The notes below the pieces were generated by a model, which ran no database searches, was not told where the DNA came from, and was given only the letters and a program-made list of their open reading frames with translations. This document shows, one piece after another, positions 1 through 7,810 of a stretch of 64,000 bases of DNA. This stretch comes from Erysipelotrichaceae bacterium (lineage in GTDB: Bacteria > Bacillota_I > Bacilli_A > Erysipelotrichales > Erysipelotrichaceae): positions 62,001-126,000 of the forward strand of contig JAUYTU010000010.1 of assembly GCA_030694975.1 (NCBI GenBank), written 5' to 3'. Every line of letters starts with the position of its first letter. Within the stretch, counting starts at the first letter, position 1. The translations under genes were made by a program, and so were the position numbers.

Positions 1-2
1 AT

Positions 3-920
3 TCACACGATAATAAGCGATATTATACGTGGAACCATTATCTCAAATCCACCTTTGATTCAAAGGTTTTTAAAGTACCGCTGGATGCGGGATTTTCATG
101 TCCGAACCGTGACATCCATGGATATGGCGGTTGTACTTTCTGCTCGATTGCGGGCAGCGGTGATTACGCAGGCAACCGAAGCGATTCCTTGAGACAACAG
201 TATGATGAGGGCTTTGCGAGGATGGCGCGCAAATGGCCACAGGCCAAGGGAATTGCCTACTTCCAGGCATATACCAACACCTATGCGCCATTGTCTCGAT
301 TAAAAGAGATTTATGATCCCTTTTTTGATGATCACTCGGCTTTGGGTGTTGCGATTGCGACCAGAGCCGACTGTCTGGATGAAGAAATCATCGAATATCT
401 GGCAGAGAAAAGTCGAATCAAACCGCTGTTTCTGGAAATCGGCGTTCAGACGATTCATGATGAAACCGCAAGAAGATTGAACCGTGGCGAAAGTATCCGT
501 GATATCGAAAAGAAACTTACGATGTTAACATCTGCAGGTCTCAAGGTGGTTTTGCATATCATTAATGGTTTACCCGCAGAGACAGAAGATATGATGGTGG
601 ATACCGCGCGTTGGGTCGCAAAAATGGCTCCCTTCGGTATCAAAATTCATATGTTGCATATCATCAAAGATACAGTGTTAGCAAAGCAATTTGAAGAAGA
701 ACCGTTTAACATCCTTACAAAAGAAGGATATGTGAACATTGTCGTTCAACAACTTCAACTGTTACCGCCTACGACTGTGATTCAACGGCTGACCGGTGAT
801 GCGGTTAGGGAAGATTTGGTTGAGCCGTTGTGGACATTGAAGAAGGTCTCGGTTCTCAATGATATCGATAAAGCCATGGCCCAGTTAAACACGTGGCAAG
901 GACAAATGTATGAAGGCTAG
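3..920 (+). CDS. mnmL: Radical SAM protein of the YtqA/YhcC family (5' end outside window)
   Basis: The reading frame is already open at the left edge, so the true start is upstream; 305 residues are visible. A radical-SAM cysteine cluster is seen near positions 99-143 as C-x10-C-x2-C, in a context rich in Gly and Asn. The C-terminal half has the TIM-barrel-like pattern of this family. In Bacillus subtilis the homologue YtqA sits beside YtqB, and the two were renamed MnmL and MnmM for their part in making mnm5s2U at the wobble base of tRNA. The next gene here is the YtqB homologue and overlaps by 11 bases, so the pair is conserved and probably co-translated. Family assignment is firm; the exact reaction is inferred from the pairing. 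Confidence 0.85.
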   Translation, partial: SHDNKRYYTWNHYLKSTFDSKVFKVPLDAGFSCPNRDIHGYGGCTFCSIAGSGDYAGNRSDSLRQQYDEGFARMARKWPQAKGIAYFQAYTNTYAPLSRLKEIYDPFFDDHSALGVAIATRADCLDEEIIEYLAEKSRIKPLFLEIGVQTIHDETARRLNRGESIRDIEKKLTMLTSAGLKVVLHIINGLPAETEDMMVDTARWVAKMAPFGIKIHMLHIIKDTVLAKQFEEEPFNILTKEGYVNIVVQQLQLLPPTTVIQRLTGDAVREDLVEPLWTLKKVSVLNDIDKAMAQLNTWQGQMYEG

Positions 921-1437
921 AAACATCAACGGAGTCGTTCATGAGTGGTTATTGGAAATTTGTGACAGTAATACCATTGCCATCGATGCTACTGCCGGAA
1001 ATGGGGTTGATACCGTTTTTCTTGCCAACATCTGCAGAGAGGTCATTGCTTTTGATATTTCAAAGCAAGCCATTGAAAATACCAAAAAGGCATGTGCCCA
1101 ACATAGCAATGTTATCATCCTTCACCAAAGCCATGATCAAATGATTAATTTCATCCGAACGGCTGATGTAGCGGTATTTAATTTGGGCTACTTGCCCAAA
1201 GGTGATAAAAGCATTGTAACCTTACCGGAATCGACCCTTCGAGCACTCAATCAAGCACAAATGATTCTGGGATCCGGTTATATCTGTATTACCTGTTACC
1301 TGGGTCATCCCGGCGGAAAAGATGAGCATCGTGCGGTGTTGGATTGGTTATCGCAACATACGGAAATCGTAAAGTCGTATACATATCCGATTGAGGAAGC
1401 TCCTATCGCTTATTTGGCCAAAATAAAGGACCGTTAG
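910..1437 (+). CDS. mnmM: tRNA wobble-uridine methyltransferase, YtqB/MnmM family
   Basis: 175 residues, the family length. Residues about 23-38 form a Rossmann SAM-binding motif I (A-I-D-A-T-A-G-N-G-V-D-T), followed by an acidic strand end (AFDIS) and the NLGYLPKGD segment typical of YtqB. The known role of the family is methylation of 5-aminomethyl-uridine derivatives at tRNA position 34, using SAM in the cytosol. The start overlaps the end of mnmL by 11 bases, with an AAGGAC ribosome site inside mnmL. Its 3' end overlaps the convergent ankyrin gene by 4 bases, so no terminator fits between them. Confidence 0.87.
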   Translation: MKARNINGVVHEWLLEICDSNTIAIDATAGNGVDTVFLANICREVIAFDISKQAIENTKKACAQHSNVIILHQSHDQMINFIRTADVAVFNLGYLPKGDKSIVTLPESTLRALNQAQMILGSGYICITCYLGHPGGKDEHRAVLDWLSQHTEIVKSYTYPIEEAPIAYLAKIKDR

Positions 1438-1925
1438 CGATCCTTAAGTATGTTGATTATTTTCTGACTGTTGCGCTTGTTGGCAATGTCCATCACCGAT
1501 TCATCTTTAAATGACAATGCATAGGTGTCTGCCCCGGCATCGATCAGAATTTGGGCAATCGTGGCCGAATCATCAAAAGCGGCCATATGCAACGGTGTAT
1601 ACCCATTGGAATCCGCAACATCTACGCTATCCATGGCATCAATTAACATCCGGATGATTTCCGGATTTTTCTTTCCGGCAATCGCCGCATGTAAGGCGGT
1701 GTTGGATGGAATGCTGGGGATTTGCGAGTGTGATACCGCATTGGCATCGGCCCCTTTTTCAAGCAATGTGGCCACCATGTCCACTCGGCCATAGTGAGCC
1801 GCCAATCCCAAAGGAGTAAGTCCGCTGCCGTTTTCATGATTGACTAAATGAGGTTGATTATTCAATATCAAAGCAAACGCGGTTTCGTCACCGATTTCTA
1901 TCGCAGACGTGAGTCGATCGATCAT
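1434..1925 (-). CDS. Small ankyrin-repeat protein
   Basis: 163 residues. At least three ankyrin repeats are visible, each with the L-x-x-A-A-x-x-G / G-A-D-x pattern (GLTPLGLAAHYGRVD, NTALHAAIAG, GYTPLHMAAFDD). The start at 1925 is chosen because AGGAGGG lies 6 bases upstream; an in-frame ATG ten codons further up has no such site. There is no signal peptide or membrane segment, so it is probably a cytosolic protein-protein adaptor. The partner is unknown. It converges on mnmM with a 4-base overlap, and the next gene upstream on the same strand (AraC type) ends about 40 bases away. Confidence 0.8.
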   Translation of the reverse strand: MIDRLTSAIEIGDETAFALILNNQPHLVNHENGSGLTPLGLAAHYGRVDMVATLLEKGADANAVSHSQIPSIPSNTALHAAIAGKKNPEIIRMLIDAMDSVDVADSNGYTPLHMAAFDDSATIAQILIDAGADTYALSFKDESVMDIANKRNSQKIINILKDR

Positions 1926-1967
1926 AAATAGCCCTCCTATACCCATATTATGCATGAAAATGGTCGA

Positions 1968-3788
1968 TTATTCACTCGTTTCGACTGTTTCTTCTCTTTT
2001 TTTCTTACGATACTCCTGAGCCGTCATGCCAATTCGATTTTTGAATACGGTGTAAAAATAGCGGGTGTCAGAAATTCCAATCCGATCCCCTATTTCCTTG
2101 GCTGATAACTCTGTTTGCTCGAGTAATCGCTTGGCTTCATCGATCCTTGCGACAATCAGGTATTCATTGTAAGGCACACCCATTTCCTCTTTGAATATCT
2201 GACGGACATAGCCGATTGAATAACCCAAGGCTTGGGCCAGGGAGTCGATGGACATTTGTGAGTCATGGAAATTTTCAACAATGTAACTATGTAACTGATT
2301 TTTAATTTGAAGTCGCGGTTCTGAAGATTCATTGCTGACAATGGTTGAGTAGTACTGAACTTTCACATCGTCTTTGGTAAAAGCAAATTCACAGGCGACT
2401 TTTGCCTGTTTGAAACATTTGTTGATTTGATCCGATTTTTCAACCGGATGACTGATACCCGCAATCCAAGTATCATTGTTCCATTGTTCATAACTCTCTA
2501 TTTGCTCCATGCTCGCAAAAGCAGCCAATGTATATTCATCGATCAGCGTGATATTCGGCTTAAATAACTCCCAGATATGTTCGCTCGTTTTCAGGTTCTG
2601 ACTTTGATTCAGATCAACCAGTCGCGGCTGTAAAACTATGATCTGCGCATCCGTCCAATCGGTATTCGAATTGTCCGTTTTCTTTCCGGCAAAAACATTT
2701 CGTAATTCATCGGAGACTTTTCGCTGACTGATGTCATCGAGTGCTTTATAAATGAATTCGAATTCATCGACTTGAAAATCCGGGTTCAAATGATTCATTT
2801 GGGCGATTTGATAAACCAATCGTTGAATCGGTGAGTAAATCCTCTTTGATAATACCAAACTCAGTACGCCGGTGAGTGCCAGAAAGAATCCAAACAAAAC
2901 CATGACGATCCAATTGCTCTTAGTAACTTCACCGGTAATCTGCTGATAGTTACTGATACTGAAAAAAGTGAGATTGAATTTTGAGGTCTGTTGATAAACA
3001 ACGATGGATTTAACTTCCTGCACTCGAGCTATGTAAGCATTATTGACATCGATGCCTAGATTTTTGCTTACCTCGTTTTCACTATCGAAGTAATTATCAT
3101 TAAAATACTGATTGCTGCTATCGGAAATGATTTGTCCAAATCGATTTACGATGATCATATAACTCGTATCGGATTCGTAATAGAGAAGCTTAGATAACAA
3201 CTGTGCATCAAGATTTACAAACATAACTTTGTCAAGTGCACCTCCAACCGTTCGGCTGGCGAAAGTCAAGGTCAGATACTTCTTTTCCTGTTGGTCGATC
3301 GCGGTTGTCCGTGGATAGAAAATAAGATTGCGAATGGCCGAATTTGCAAGTGCAAGATCATCCAACATGTTCATGATTCCAAGATCGGGTGACTCAGACA
3401 ATCGGGTGGTTCGACTTAAGGAATCCACCATTGTCTGATTGGCAACATCCACCAAAAGGATGGAGTCAACCAGAACATCGTTGAACGCAAGATTGCCGAT
3501 ATAGCTTTGTAAAGTGATATCCAACTGACCCTCTTTATATAAAATTAACTGCGGATCGGTTTGAAACAATTGGAAATAGCGCGCATACACTTCTTCAAGT
3601 AACAACGTCGTACTGGATGTTGCTACTTGTAATGCCGAATCTGCCTGTTTGTAGCGGGCATCGATGATTTGATTGGTTAGCAAATACGAGTAAGTCAATG
3701 ATAAAATACCGGTCAGTATCAGACCGGTGATTATATAAGAAACAATGATGTTCCGCTGTACTTTACTGTTCGTAAATGATTTTTTCAT
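1968..3788 (-). CDS. Membrane-bound AraC-family transcriptional regulator
   Basis: 606 residues. A first membrane helix lies at about residues 13-37, then an extracytoplasmic region of about 250 residues of dCache-like appearance, then a second helix at about 288-312. The C-terminal 100 residues hold two helix-turn-helix units of AraC type, including the signature around RIDEAKRLLEQ and the second helix near GISDTRYFYTVFK. This matches the one-component membrane regulators of Bacillota (YesS/YtdP-like) that sense an extracellular ligand, often a sugar, and act on nearby transport genes. No transporter is adjacent here, so the target is unclear. The start follows a GGTGATG site. Confidence 0.87.
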   Translation of the reverse strand: MKKSFTNSKVQRNIIVSYIITGLILTGILSLTYSYLLTNQIIDARYKQADSALQVATSSTTLLLEEVYARYFQLFQTDPQLILYKEGQLDITLQSYIGNLAFNDVLVDSILLVDVANQTMVDSLSRTTRLSESPDLGIMNMLDDLALANSAIRNLIFYPRTTAIDQQEKKYLTLTFASRTVGGALDKVMFVNLDAQLLSKLLYYESDTSYMIIVNRFGQIISDSSNQYFNDNYFDSENEVSKNLGIDVNNAYIARVQEVKSIVVYQQTSKFNLTFFSISNYQQITGEVTKSNWIVMVLFGFFLALTGVLSLVLSKRIYSPIQRLVYQIAQMNHLNPDFQVDEFEFIYKALDDISQRKVSDELRNVFAGKKTDNSNTDWTDAQIIVLQPRLVDLNQSQNLKTSEHIWELFKPNITLIDEYTLAAFASMEQIESYEQWNNDTWIAGISHPVEKSDQINKCFKQAKVACEFAFTKDDVKVQYYSTIVSNESSEPRLQIKNQLHSYIVENFHDSQMSIDSLAQALGYSIGYVRQIFKEEMGVPYNEYLIVARIDEAKRLLEQTELSAKEIGDRIGISDTRYFYTVFKNRIGMTAQEYRKKKREETVETSE

Positions 3789-3807
3789 TTTACATCACCA
3801 CATTCAC

Positions 3808-3816
3808 ATTATATCA
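3808..3816 (-). promoter_or_regulatory. Extended -10 promoter for the AraC-type regulator
   Basis: On the minus strand TATAAT (3808-3813) is preceded by TG one base away, forming an extended -10 about 20 bases upstream of the start codon. No convincing -35 is present, which suits an extended -10 promoter. Confidence 0.5.
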
Positions 3817-3842
3817 TGCTGAAACTTAAGAAAAGAAGAGGA

Positions 3843-4544
3843 TTAATCTCCATCCTCTTCGTCGTCATCTTCATCATCGATATCATCATCCATGTCATCA
3901 TCTTCATCGTCATCTTCGTCTTCATCATCATCCATATCGTCATCATCATCCATATCGTCATCATCGTCCATATCGTCATCATCGTCATCGTCATCATCGT
4001 CAAATTCTACTTTTGACTCAAGAATAGCGCCGGTAACAGCATCGATCTTTAATTCATATTTACGATCATTTCCCTCAAACTCTAATTCATAGTAGGGCGG
4101 AAGATCATCGTCTTCAAATTCAAATTCTACAAGTGTTGCATCCCCAACGACTGTGCGGGCAATAGCGATTACTTCTTCTTCGGAAAGCAGTTGGGTCGTT
4201 GGTGTGTTATCCACTAGCAGTTCTTTTTTAAGATCTTTGACCAGACCCGATACCGCATGAATTTCTATTTCATATTTGTACATATCACTGGTCAGCTTGA
4301 TTTCATATTCTTTGTCGTCGATGTCCAATTTGACCTCAACCAACACGGTGTCTTCACTGGCTTGTGCCTTTGCGATAGCGATGGCCTCATCACTCGTAAT
4401 CATGGTCTCCGTTGTTATAATTCCGGTCTCATTCAGAATCTTTGTTACGGATGTTTTAACGTCCTCCGCAAATACGGTGATCAATGTCATCGACAGCACA
4501 AATCCGGTAAAAACTAATATTGTATTCTTTACTATATTTTTCAT
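3843..4544 (-). CDS. Secreted PepSY-domain protein with an Asp-rich C-terminal tail
   Basis: 233 residues. The N-terminus is a signal peptide (hydrophobic residues 8-26, then VFA-ED). Two PepSY modules follow at about 42-105 and 118-180, each starting with S/T-x-x-E-A-I-A-I-A and ending in a V-T/S-G strand. The last about 45 residues are almost only Asp with interspersed Met and Glu, encoded by imperfect GAT/GAC repeats. PepSY domains are known as small secreted inhibitory or binding modules. The polyanionic tail could bind cations or the wall surface; that is inference. AGGAGG lies upstream of the ATG. Confidence 0.85.
   Translation of the reverse strand: MKNIVKNTILVFTGFVLSMTLITVFAEDVKTSVTKILNETGIITTETMITSDEAIAIAKAQASEDTVLVEVKLDIDDKEYEIKLTSDMYKYEIEIHAVSGLVKDLKKELLVDNTPTTQLLSEEEVIAIARTVVGDATLVEFEFEDDDLPPYYELEFEGNDRKYELKIDAVTGAILESKVEFDDDDDDDDDDMDDDDDMDDDDDMDDDEDEDDDEDDDMDDDIDDEDDDEEDGD
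3846..4003. repeat. GAT/GAC trinucleotide tract coding the Asp tail
   Basis: Imperfect plus-strand TCA/TCG/TCC trinucleotides with longer units (a block reading as Asp-Asp-Asp-Asp-Asp-Met) repeated several times. Such tracts can change copy number in frame by slippage. Open frames on the opposite strand here are poly-Ser or poly-Ile and are artefacts. Confidence 0.75.
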
Positions 4545-4572
4545 CGTGAACCTCCTGTTGAAGTGAGTATAT

Positions 4573-4606
4573 AAAAAAAAGCGGTTAATGAATATCCAAA
4601 ATCCGC
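4573..4606 (-). terminator. Terminator after the Nudix gene
   Basis: On the minus strand a GCGG-(A)-TT stem pairs with AACCGC and is followed by eight T residues. It lies 35-68 bases past the Nudix stop and just upstream of the PepSY gene. The loop is large, so the stem is modest. Confidence 0.5.
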
Positions 4607-4640
4607 AGAATGATTAACAACTGTACATTTTCAACACATT

Positions 4641-5150
4641 TTACCCCTTTAACACCCGTAATGCTTCCAAAAACGCGACTTTATCCCTTCTCTGAATGAG
4701 TCGACCGATCTTTTCTACCGGCAGATCCAACATTTTCAACACTTCAGTTTCATTCAACCAATGGATTTCATGCATGAGTGCTTGCTCCATTGGTGTACGA
4801 TGGGTTTGGGGTTGGATGTTTTTGACCTCTACCAAAAAGAAATAACTGACGGTCTGCCGTTGAATGAAGTAATAGCGATCCTCGATGACTCCCAACAGCG
4901 TTTTGACCTCAACATCAAACCCAGCTTCCTCCAAACATTCTCTGACAATCGTTGCCTGTGCATCTTCACCTTCTTCGATGCCCCCACCAAGCGATTCAAT
5001 GTGATCACGAATCCCAAAATCATCTTCCCCTCTTATTGACAGAAAGGCAAAACAATCATCTTTTACTGCGATGGCACGCGCCGTAAAACGAACGTGAGTA
5101 ATTTCGTTTGGCGAATATTGATCATCATCGAGATAGCCAAGTATTTTCAT
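4641..5150 (-). CDS. Nudix hydrolase
   Basis: 169 residues with a complete Nudix box G-x5-E-x7-R-E-C-L-E-E-A-G-F at about residues 56-78, so Mg2+-dependent hydrolysis of a nucleoside diphosphate linked to another group is expected. The substrate cannot be told from sequence; an ADP-ribose or NTP-cleaning role are both possible. It is a single gene, with terminator-like hairpins on both sides. The start follows a GGAGGGTT site. Confidence 0.88.
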   Translation of the reverse strand: MKILGYLDDDQYSPNEITHVRFTARAIAVKDDCFAFLSIRGEDDFGIRDHIESLGGGIEEGEDAQATIVRECLEEAGFDVEVKTLLGVIEDRYYFIQRQTVSYFFLVEVKNIQPQTHRTPMEQALMHEIHWLNETEVLKMLDLPVEKIGRLIQRRDKVAFLEALRVLKG

Positions 5151-5224
5151 AACCCTCCAACGTATAAAATAATCAAAATTTTACACTCAATATTGTTAAT
5201 TATACCTGAAATCGCGGATAAATG

Positions 5225-5253
5225 AAAAAAGAACCGGGGCAACGGTTCTTTTA
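5225..5253 (-). terminator. Terminator of the DUF1836-DegV operon
   Basis: A stem AAAAGAACCG / CGGTTCTTTT with a six-base loop, followed on the minus strand by a run of T. It lies about 100 bases past the DegV stop. Nothing else is recognised in the 5151-5351 intergenic stretch. Confidence 0.8.
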
Positions 5254-5351
5254 GACGATATTCCTAGAGAAAGGGAGAAGGAATTTCACACCCTTATCAT
5301 ACGAAATAAGATTGGGTATATTATCGGTTCATTGTGTGAAAATATGTGAAA

Positions 5352-6203
5352 TTAAATCTTTTGAACACAAATACCAAGTAAACCCGGACCGGTGTGAACA
5401 CCCAAGGCCGGTGAAACCGGACCTACAAACACATTGGAAACTGTTTTGAGCTGATCGGTCATTTCCTTTTTGATTTCATTGGCATCGTCCAGGGCATTTC
5501 CATGAGCAATCGCAAGTGAGACAGAAGATGCATCTTTAGCATATTCAAGTGCTAACTCCACCACTTTTCTCAGCGATTGTTTACGACCGCGAGCCTTCGA
5601 GATGGTGGTATAAATCCCCTCTTCATTGCAGGTGATGATTGGTTTGATATCAAAAGCTGAGCCGATGATCGCCGACACTTTCCCGATGCGACCGCCGCGT
5701 TTGAGATACTCAAGGGTGGACAGTACAAAGAAAATTTTGGTATTCTCGATGGCATGCATGGTTGCTTTCACAATTTCATTATACGCAACTCCATCCTTAG
5801 CGAGTCGAGCTGCCTTGATTGCGGATATACCGCTGCCGATTCCGATATTTTTGGTATCAAGAACTTCCATGGGAATCGCGCAATCCGCCGCAGCCAAGCG
5901 CACCATGTTGTGCGTTCCAGAAAGACCACTTGATAACAGTACTCCTAAGATGCGGGTATACCCTTCGTTTTTAATCTTTTCCAACAGGTCCGTCAAATCG
6001 GATCCCAAAGGCAATGAAGTTGTCGGAACTTCCGTTTCCAATCCTTCATAGACGGTTTGTGCATCGATCTCTACACCATCGCGAAAACTGCGTGCTTTGT
6101 AATTAACTTGCAAAGGCAATACAAAAATTCCAAGCTCTTTGGCGATCTCTACTGGGACATCACTGCCCGAATCCGTAAGAATAGCTACTTTTTCTTCAGT
6201 CAT
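5352..6203 (-). CDS. DegV family fatty-acid-binding protein (FakB-like)
   Basis: 283 residues. The N-terminus has the DegV signature (V-A-I-L-T-D-S-G-S-D-V-P), then PTTSLP and the SSGLSGTH segment that contacts the carboxylate of a bound fatty acid. Known DegV/FakB proteins present exogenous fatty acids to the kinase FakA for phosphorylation; no FakA-like gene is in the window. The start at 6203 is preferred over an in-frame ATG 18 bases upstream because GAGGAAG lies at the right distance. The frame overlaps the DUF1836 gene by 8 bases, so the two are translationally coupled. Confidence 0.9.
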   Translation of the reverse strand: MTEEKVAILTDSGSDVPVEIAKELGIFVLPLQVNYKARSFRDGVEIDAQTVYEGLETEVPTTSLPLGSDLTDLLEKIKNEGYTRILGVLLSSGLSGTHNMVRLAAADCAIPMEVLDTKNIGIGSGISAIKAARLAKDGVAYNEIVKATMHAIENTKIFFVLSTLEYLKRGGRIGKVSAIIGSAFDIKPIITCNEEGIYTTISKARGRKQSLRKVVELALEYAKDASSVSLAIAHGNALDDANEIKKEMTDQLKTVSNVFVGPVSPALGVHTGPGLLGICVQKI

Positions 6204-6705
6204 TTTCTTTTTCTTCCTCATTGACTTTCTTATTTATATACACCGTCGTTAGACGTTTTGATGCAAACGTCAGCGCCGCCAGTTTCATAATGATATTATT
6301 ATCATCAATCGTACCTTCCATCAACGCGATTGGACGATTTGATTCACATTGTTTACTGACTAAAGAAACCGCACTTTCGATTTCCGAAGTAAATAAGTTA
6401 TACGCATTCTTTAAACCCAACAGCCGGATTTCCGTCATTACACCGGCCTGAATCTGCGAGATTTCAAACACATCTTTCAATATCGCAATCGCAAAGATAT
6501 AAGCCACATGCATCCGGCTGTACCGTTTTGCTACCGGCTTGGGAATCAGCTTCAATTTGACATAATTATTGATCATCGCAGCCGTAACCGGTTTGACACC
6601 AATGGGCGTCAGATAACGATCGATCAGACTCAACACCTGATCCATGTATAAATCGATATCCGGCAGTTCTTCCCATTGGGGTAAATGAACACTAATCGAG
6701 GTCAT
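6196..6705 (-). CDS. DUF1836 putative DNA-binding protein
   Basis: 169 residues. The central part (about 40-110) has the DUF1836 pattern, a MerR-like helix-turn-helix with Val-Thr-Ala-Ala-Met-Ile-Asn-Asn-Tyr-Val-Lys followed by the KRYSR-x-H-x-A-Y segment. The function is unknown, but the family is often beside DegV proteins in Bacillota and may regulate them. It is the first gene of a two-gene operon. An AAGGATG site precedes the ATG, and a good sigma-A promoter with a palindrome beside it lies just upstream. Confidence 0.85.
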   Translation of the reverse strand: MTSISVHLPQWEELPDIDLYMDQVLSLIDRYLTPIGVKPVTAAMINNYVKLKLIPKPVAKRYSRMHVAYIFAIAILKDVFEISQIQAGVMTEIRLLGLKNAYNLFTSEIESAVSLVSKQCESNRPIALMEGTIDDNNIIMKLAALTFASKRLTTVYINKKVNEEEKEND

Positions 6706-6725
6706 AGCATCACATCCTTGTTCAT

Positions 6726-6754
6726 ATTTTAATCTAATTTAAATAATTAGTCAA
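6726..6754 (-). promoter_or_regulatory. Sigma-A promoter of DUF1836-DegV operon
   Basis: On the minus strand TTGACT (6749-6754), a 17-base spacer and TAAAAT (6726-6731), ending about 20 bases before the start codon. A 14-base perfect palindrome TACATAATTATGTA (6762-6775) lies 7 bases upstream of the -35 and could be an operator. Confidence 0.7.
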
Positions 6755-6783
6755 TCTAGTTTACATAATTATGTAGGTCAAGG

Positions 6784-6812
6784 AAAAAGGACCGTCTCCG
6801 GTCCTTTTTCAT
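6784..6812. terminator. Bidirectional terminator after the SAM hydrolase gene
   Basis: Stem AAAAAGGACCG / CGGTCCTTTTT with a four-base TCTC loop, with T-runs on both strands. It sits about 160 bases past the stop of the SAM hydrolase gene, so the ECF operon has a long 3' untranslated stretch; the A+T-rich bases between show no gene. Confidence 0.8.
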
Positions 6813-6969
6813 TTATAAGGGGAAAGAATATCTGTATGGTATTCAAAAGGGGATATTATGTAGGAGAAGAGGATCCATACAGCGCAAGACTTCTCTTGCA
6901 AGTTAAATATATCAAACAAAGGTGGTTTAAATTTGTACAAATTATGTAAAAATATGTGAAATATCGAAA

Positions 6970-7803
6970 TTAGCGTTTTATTTCTACTTTCCAGTCGATA
7001 CCATAGCGAATCTGATACGTTTTCGCAAAACTTCCCTGACATATCGCAAAAGCCACAACCATCAGTTCATTCACATAAGCAACCGGTGATCCGATTGCAA
7101 CGGATCCAAACGATGATCGCAGCGGCAGAACCTGGTCAAAAACAACGTCATCTTTATGGCGAATCGTCACCCGAATATCGTCTTCTAACGTATATCCGGC
7201 ATCATAAAGCCATTGAATGGGAATATTGGACCAGACATTGCCAAAATTAGGGTCATCGATTTCCAACTGTCCGAAAATCAGATCATTTTCGTTGCCAAGT
7301 GTCAGATCTGGCAGAGAAACAATGTCATTTTTATCGAATGTCTCACCTAACTGTGCAAATGTCAGCTCACCCGAAGCTACCTTTGCGCCTACATAACCAA
7401 AGATATCTCTGCCATGGAATATACTTGTTCCTTTGGTGGATGGCAATCGTAAGTGCGCATGAAGTTGACGAACTTCAGCGATGCCCTGATCTTTGGCGAT
7501 GTGTGTCAATGTGCCATTATCCGGACAGATAATCACATAGCCATCGCGAGTCAGTGCCGCAACTCCTTTGCGAGGCGTCCCCACTCCCGGATCGACCACC
7601 GTAATAAATATCGTACCTTTTGGCCAAAAGCGCATGGACTGATGCAATCGATAAGAAGCTGACCAAATATCATATTGAGGGATTTCGTGAGTGCCATCGG
7701 TAATGTCCAAGGTTGGGTCAATGGTTTTCATCACACCCTTCATCGACATGATGGCCCCCTCCTTATACGTCCAATCCGTAATAAGTACAATCAAAGGTTT
7801 CAT
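6970..7803 (-). CDS. SAM hydroxide adenosyltransferase (DUF62)
   Basis: 277 residues. Family features include the N-terminal M-K-P-L-I-V-L-I-T-D-W segment, VVDPGVGTPRKG and CPDNGTLTHI (the D and N contact SAM in known structures). The family hydrolyses S-adenosylmethionine to adenosine and methionine. The start at 7803 is chosen over an ATG 13 codons upstream that lies inside the dipeptidase gene; AGGTG precedes it and only 7 bases separate the genes. It ends the ECF transporter operon, which suggests adenosine, methionine or a related compound as the transport theme; this is inference. Confidence 0.88.
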   Translation of the reverse strand: MKPLIVLITDWTYKEGAIMSMKGVMKTIDPTLDITDGTHEIPQYDIWSASYRLHQSMRFWPKGTIFITVVDPGVGTPRKGVAALTRDGYVIICPDNGTLTHIAKDQGIAEVRQLHAHLRLPSTKGTSIFHGRDIFGYVGAKVASGELTFAQLGETFDKNDIVSLPDLTLGNENDLIFGQLEIDDPNFGNVWSNIPIQWLYDAGYTLEDDIRVTIRHKDDVVFDQVLPLRSSFGSVAIGSPVAYVNELMVVAFAICQGSFAKTYQIRYGIDWKVEIKR

Positions 7804-7810
7804 AACGCAC

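Noticed and set aside
3816-4092. Open frames on the plus strand opposite the Asp-rich tail
   Set aside because: They translate into poly-Ile or poly-Ser from trinucleotide repeats and have no ribosome site.
5339-6960. A shared AAATATGTGAAAT motif just after two minus-strand genes (5,340 and 6,948)
   Set aside because: Only about 13 bases match and both places are A+T-rich; it may be chance.
6809-7042. A 77-codon frame on the minus strand
   Set aside because: It overlaps the end of the SAM hydrolase gene and the terminator and shows no ribosome site.
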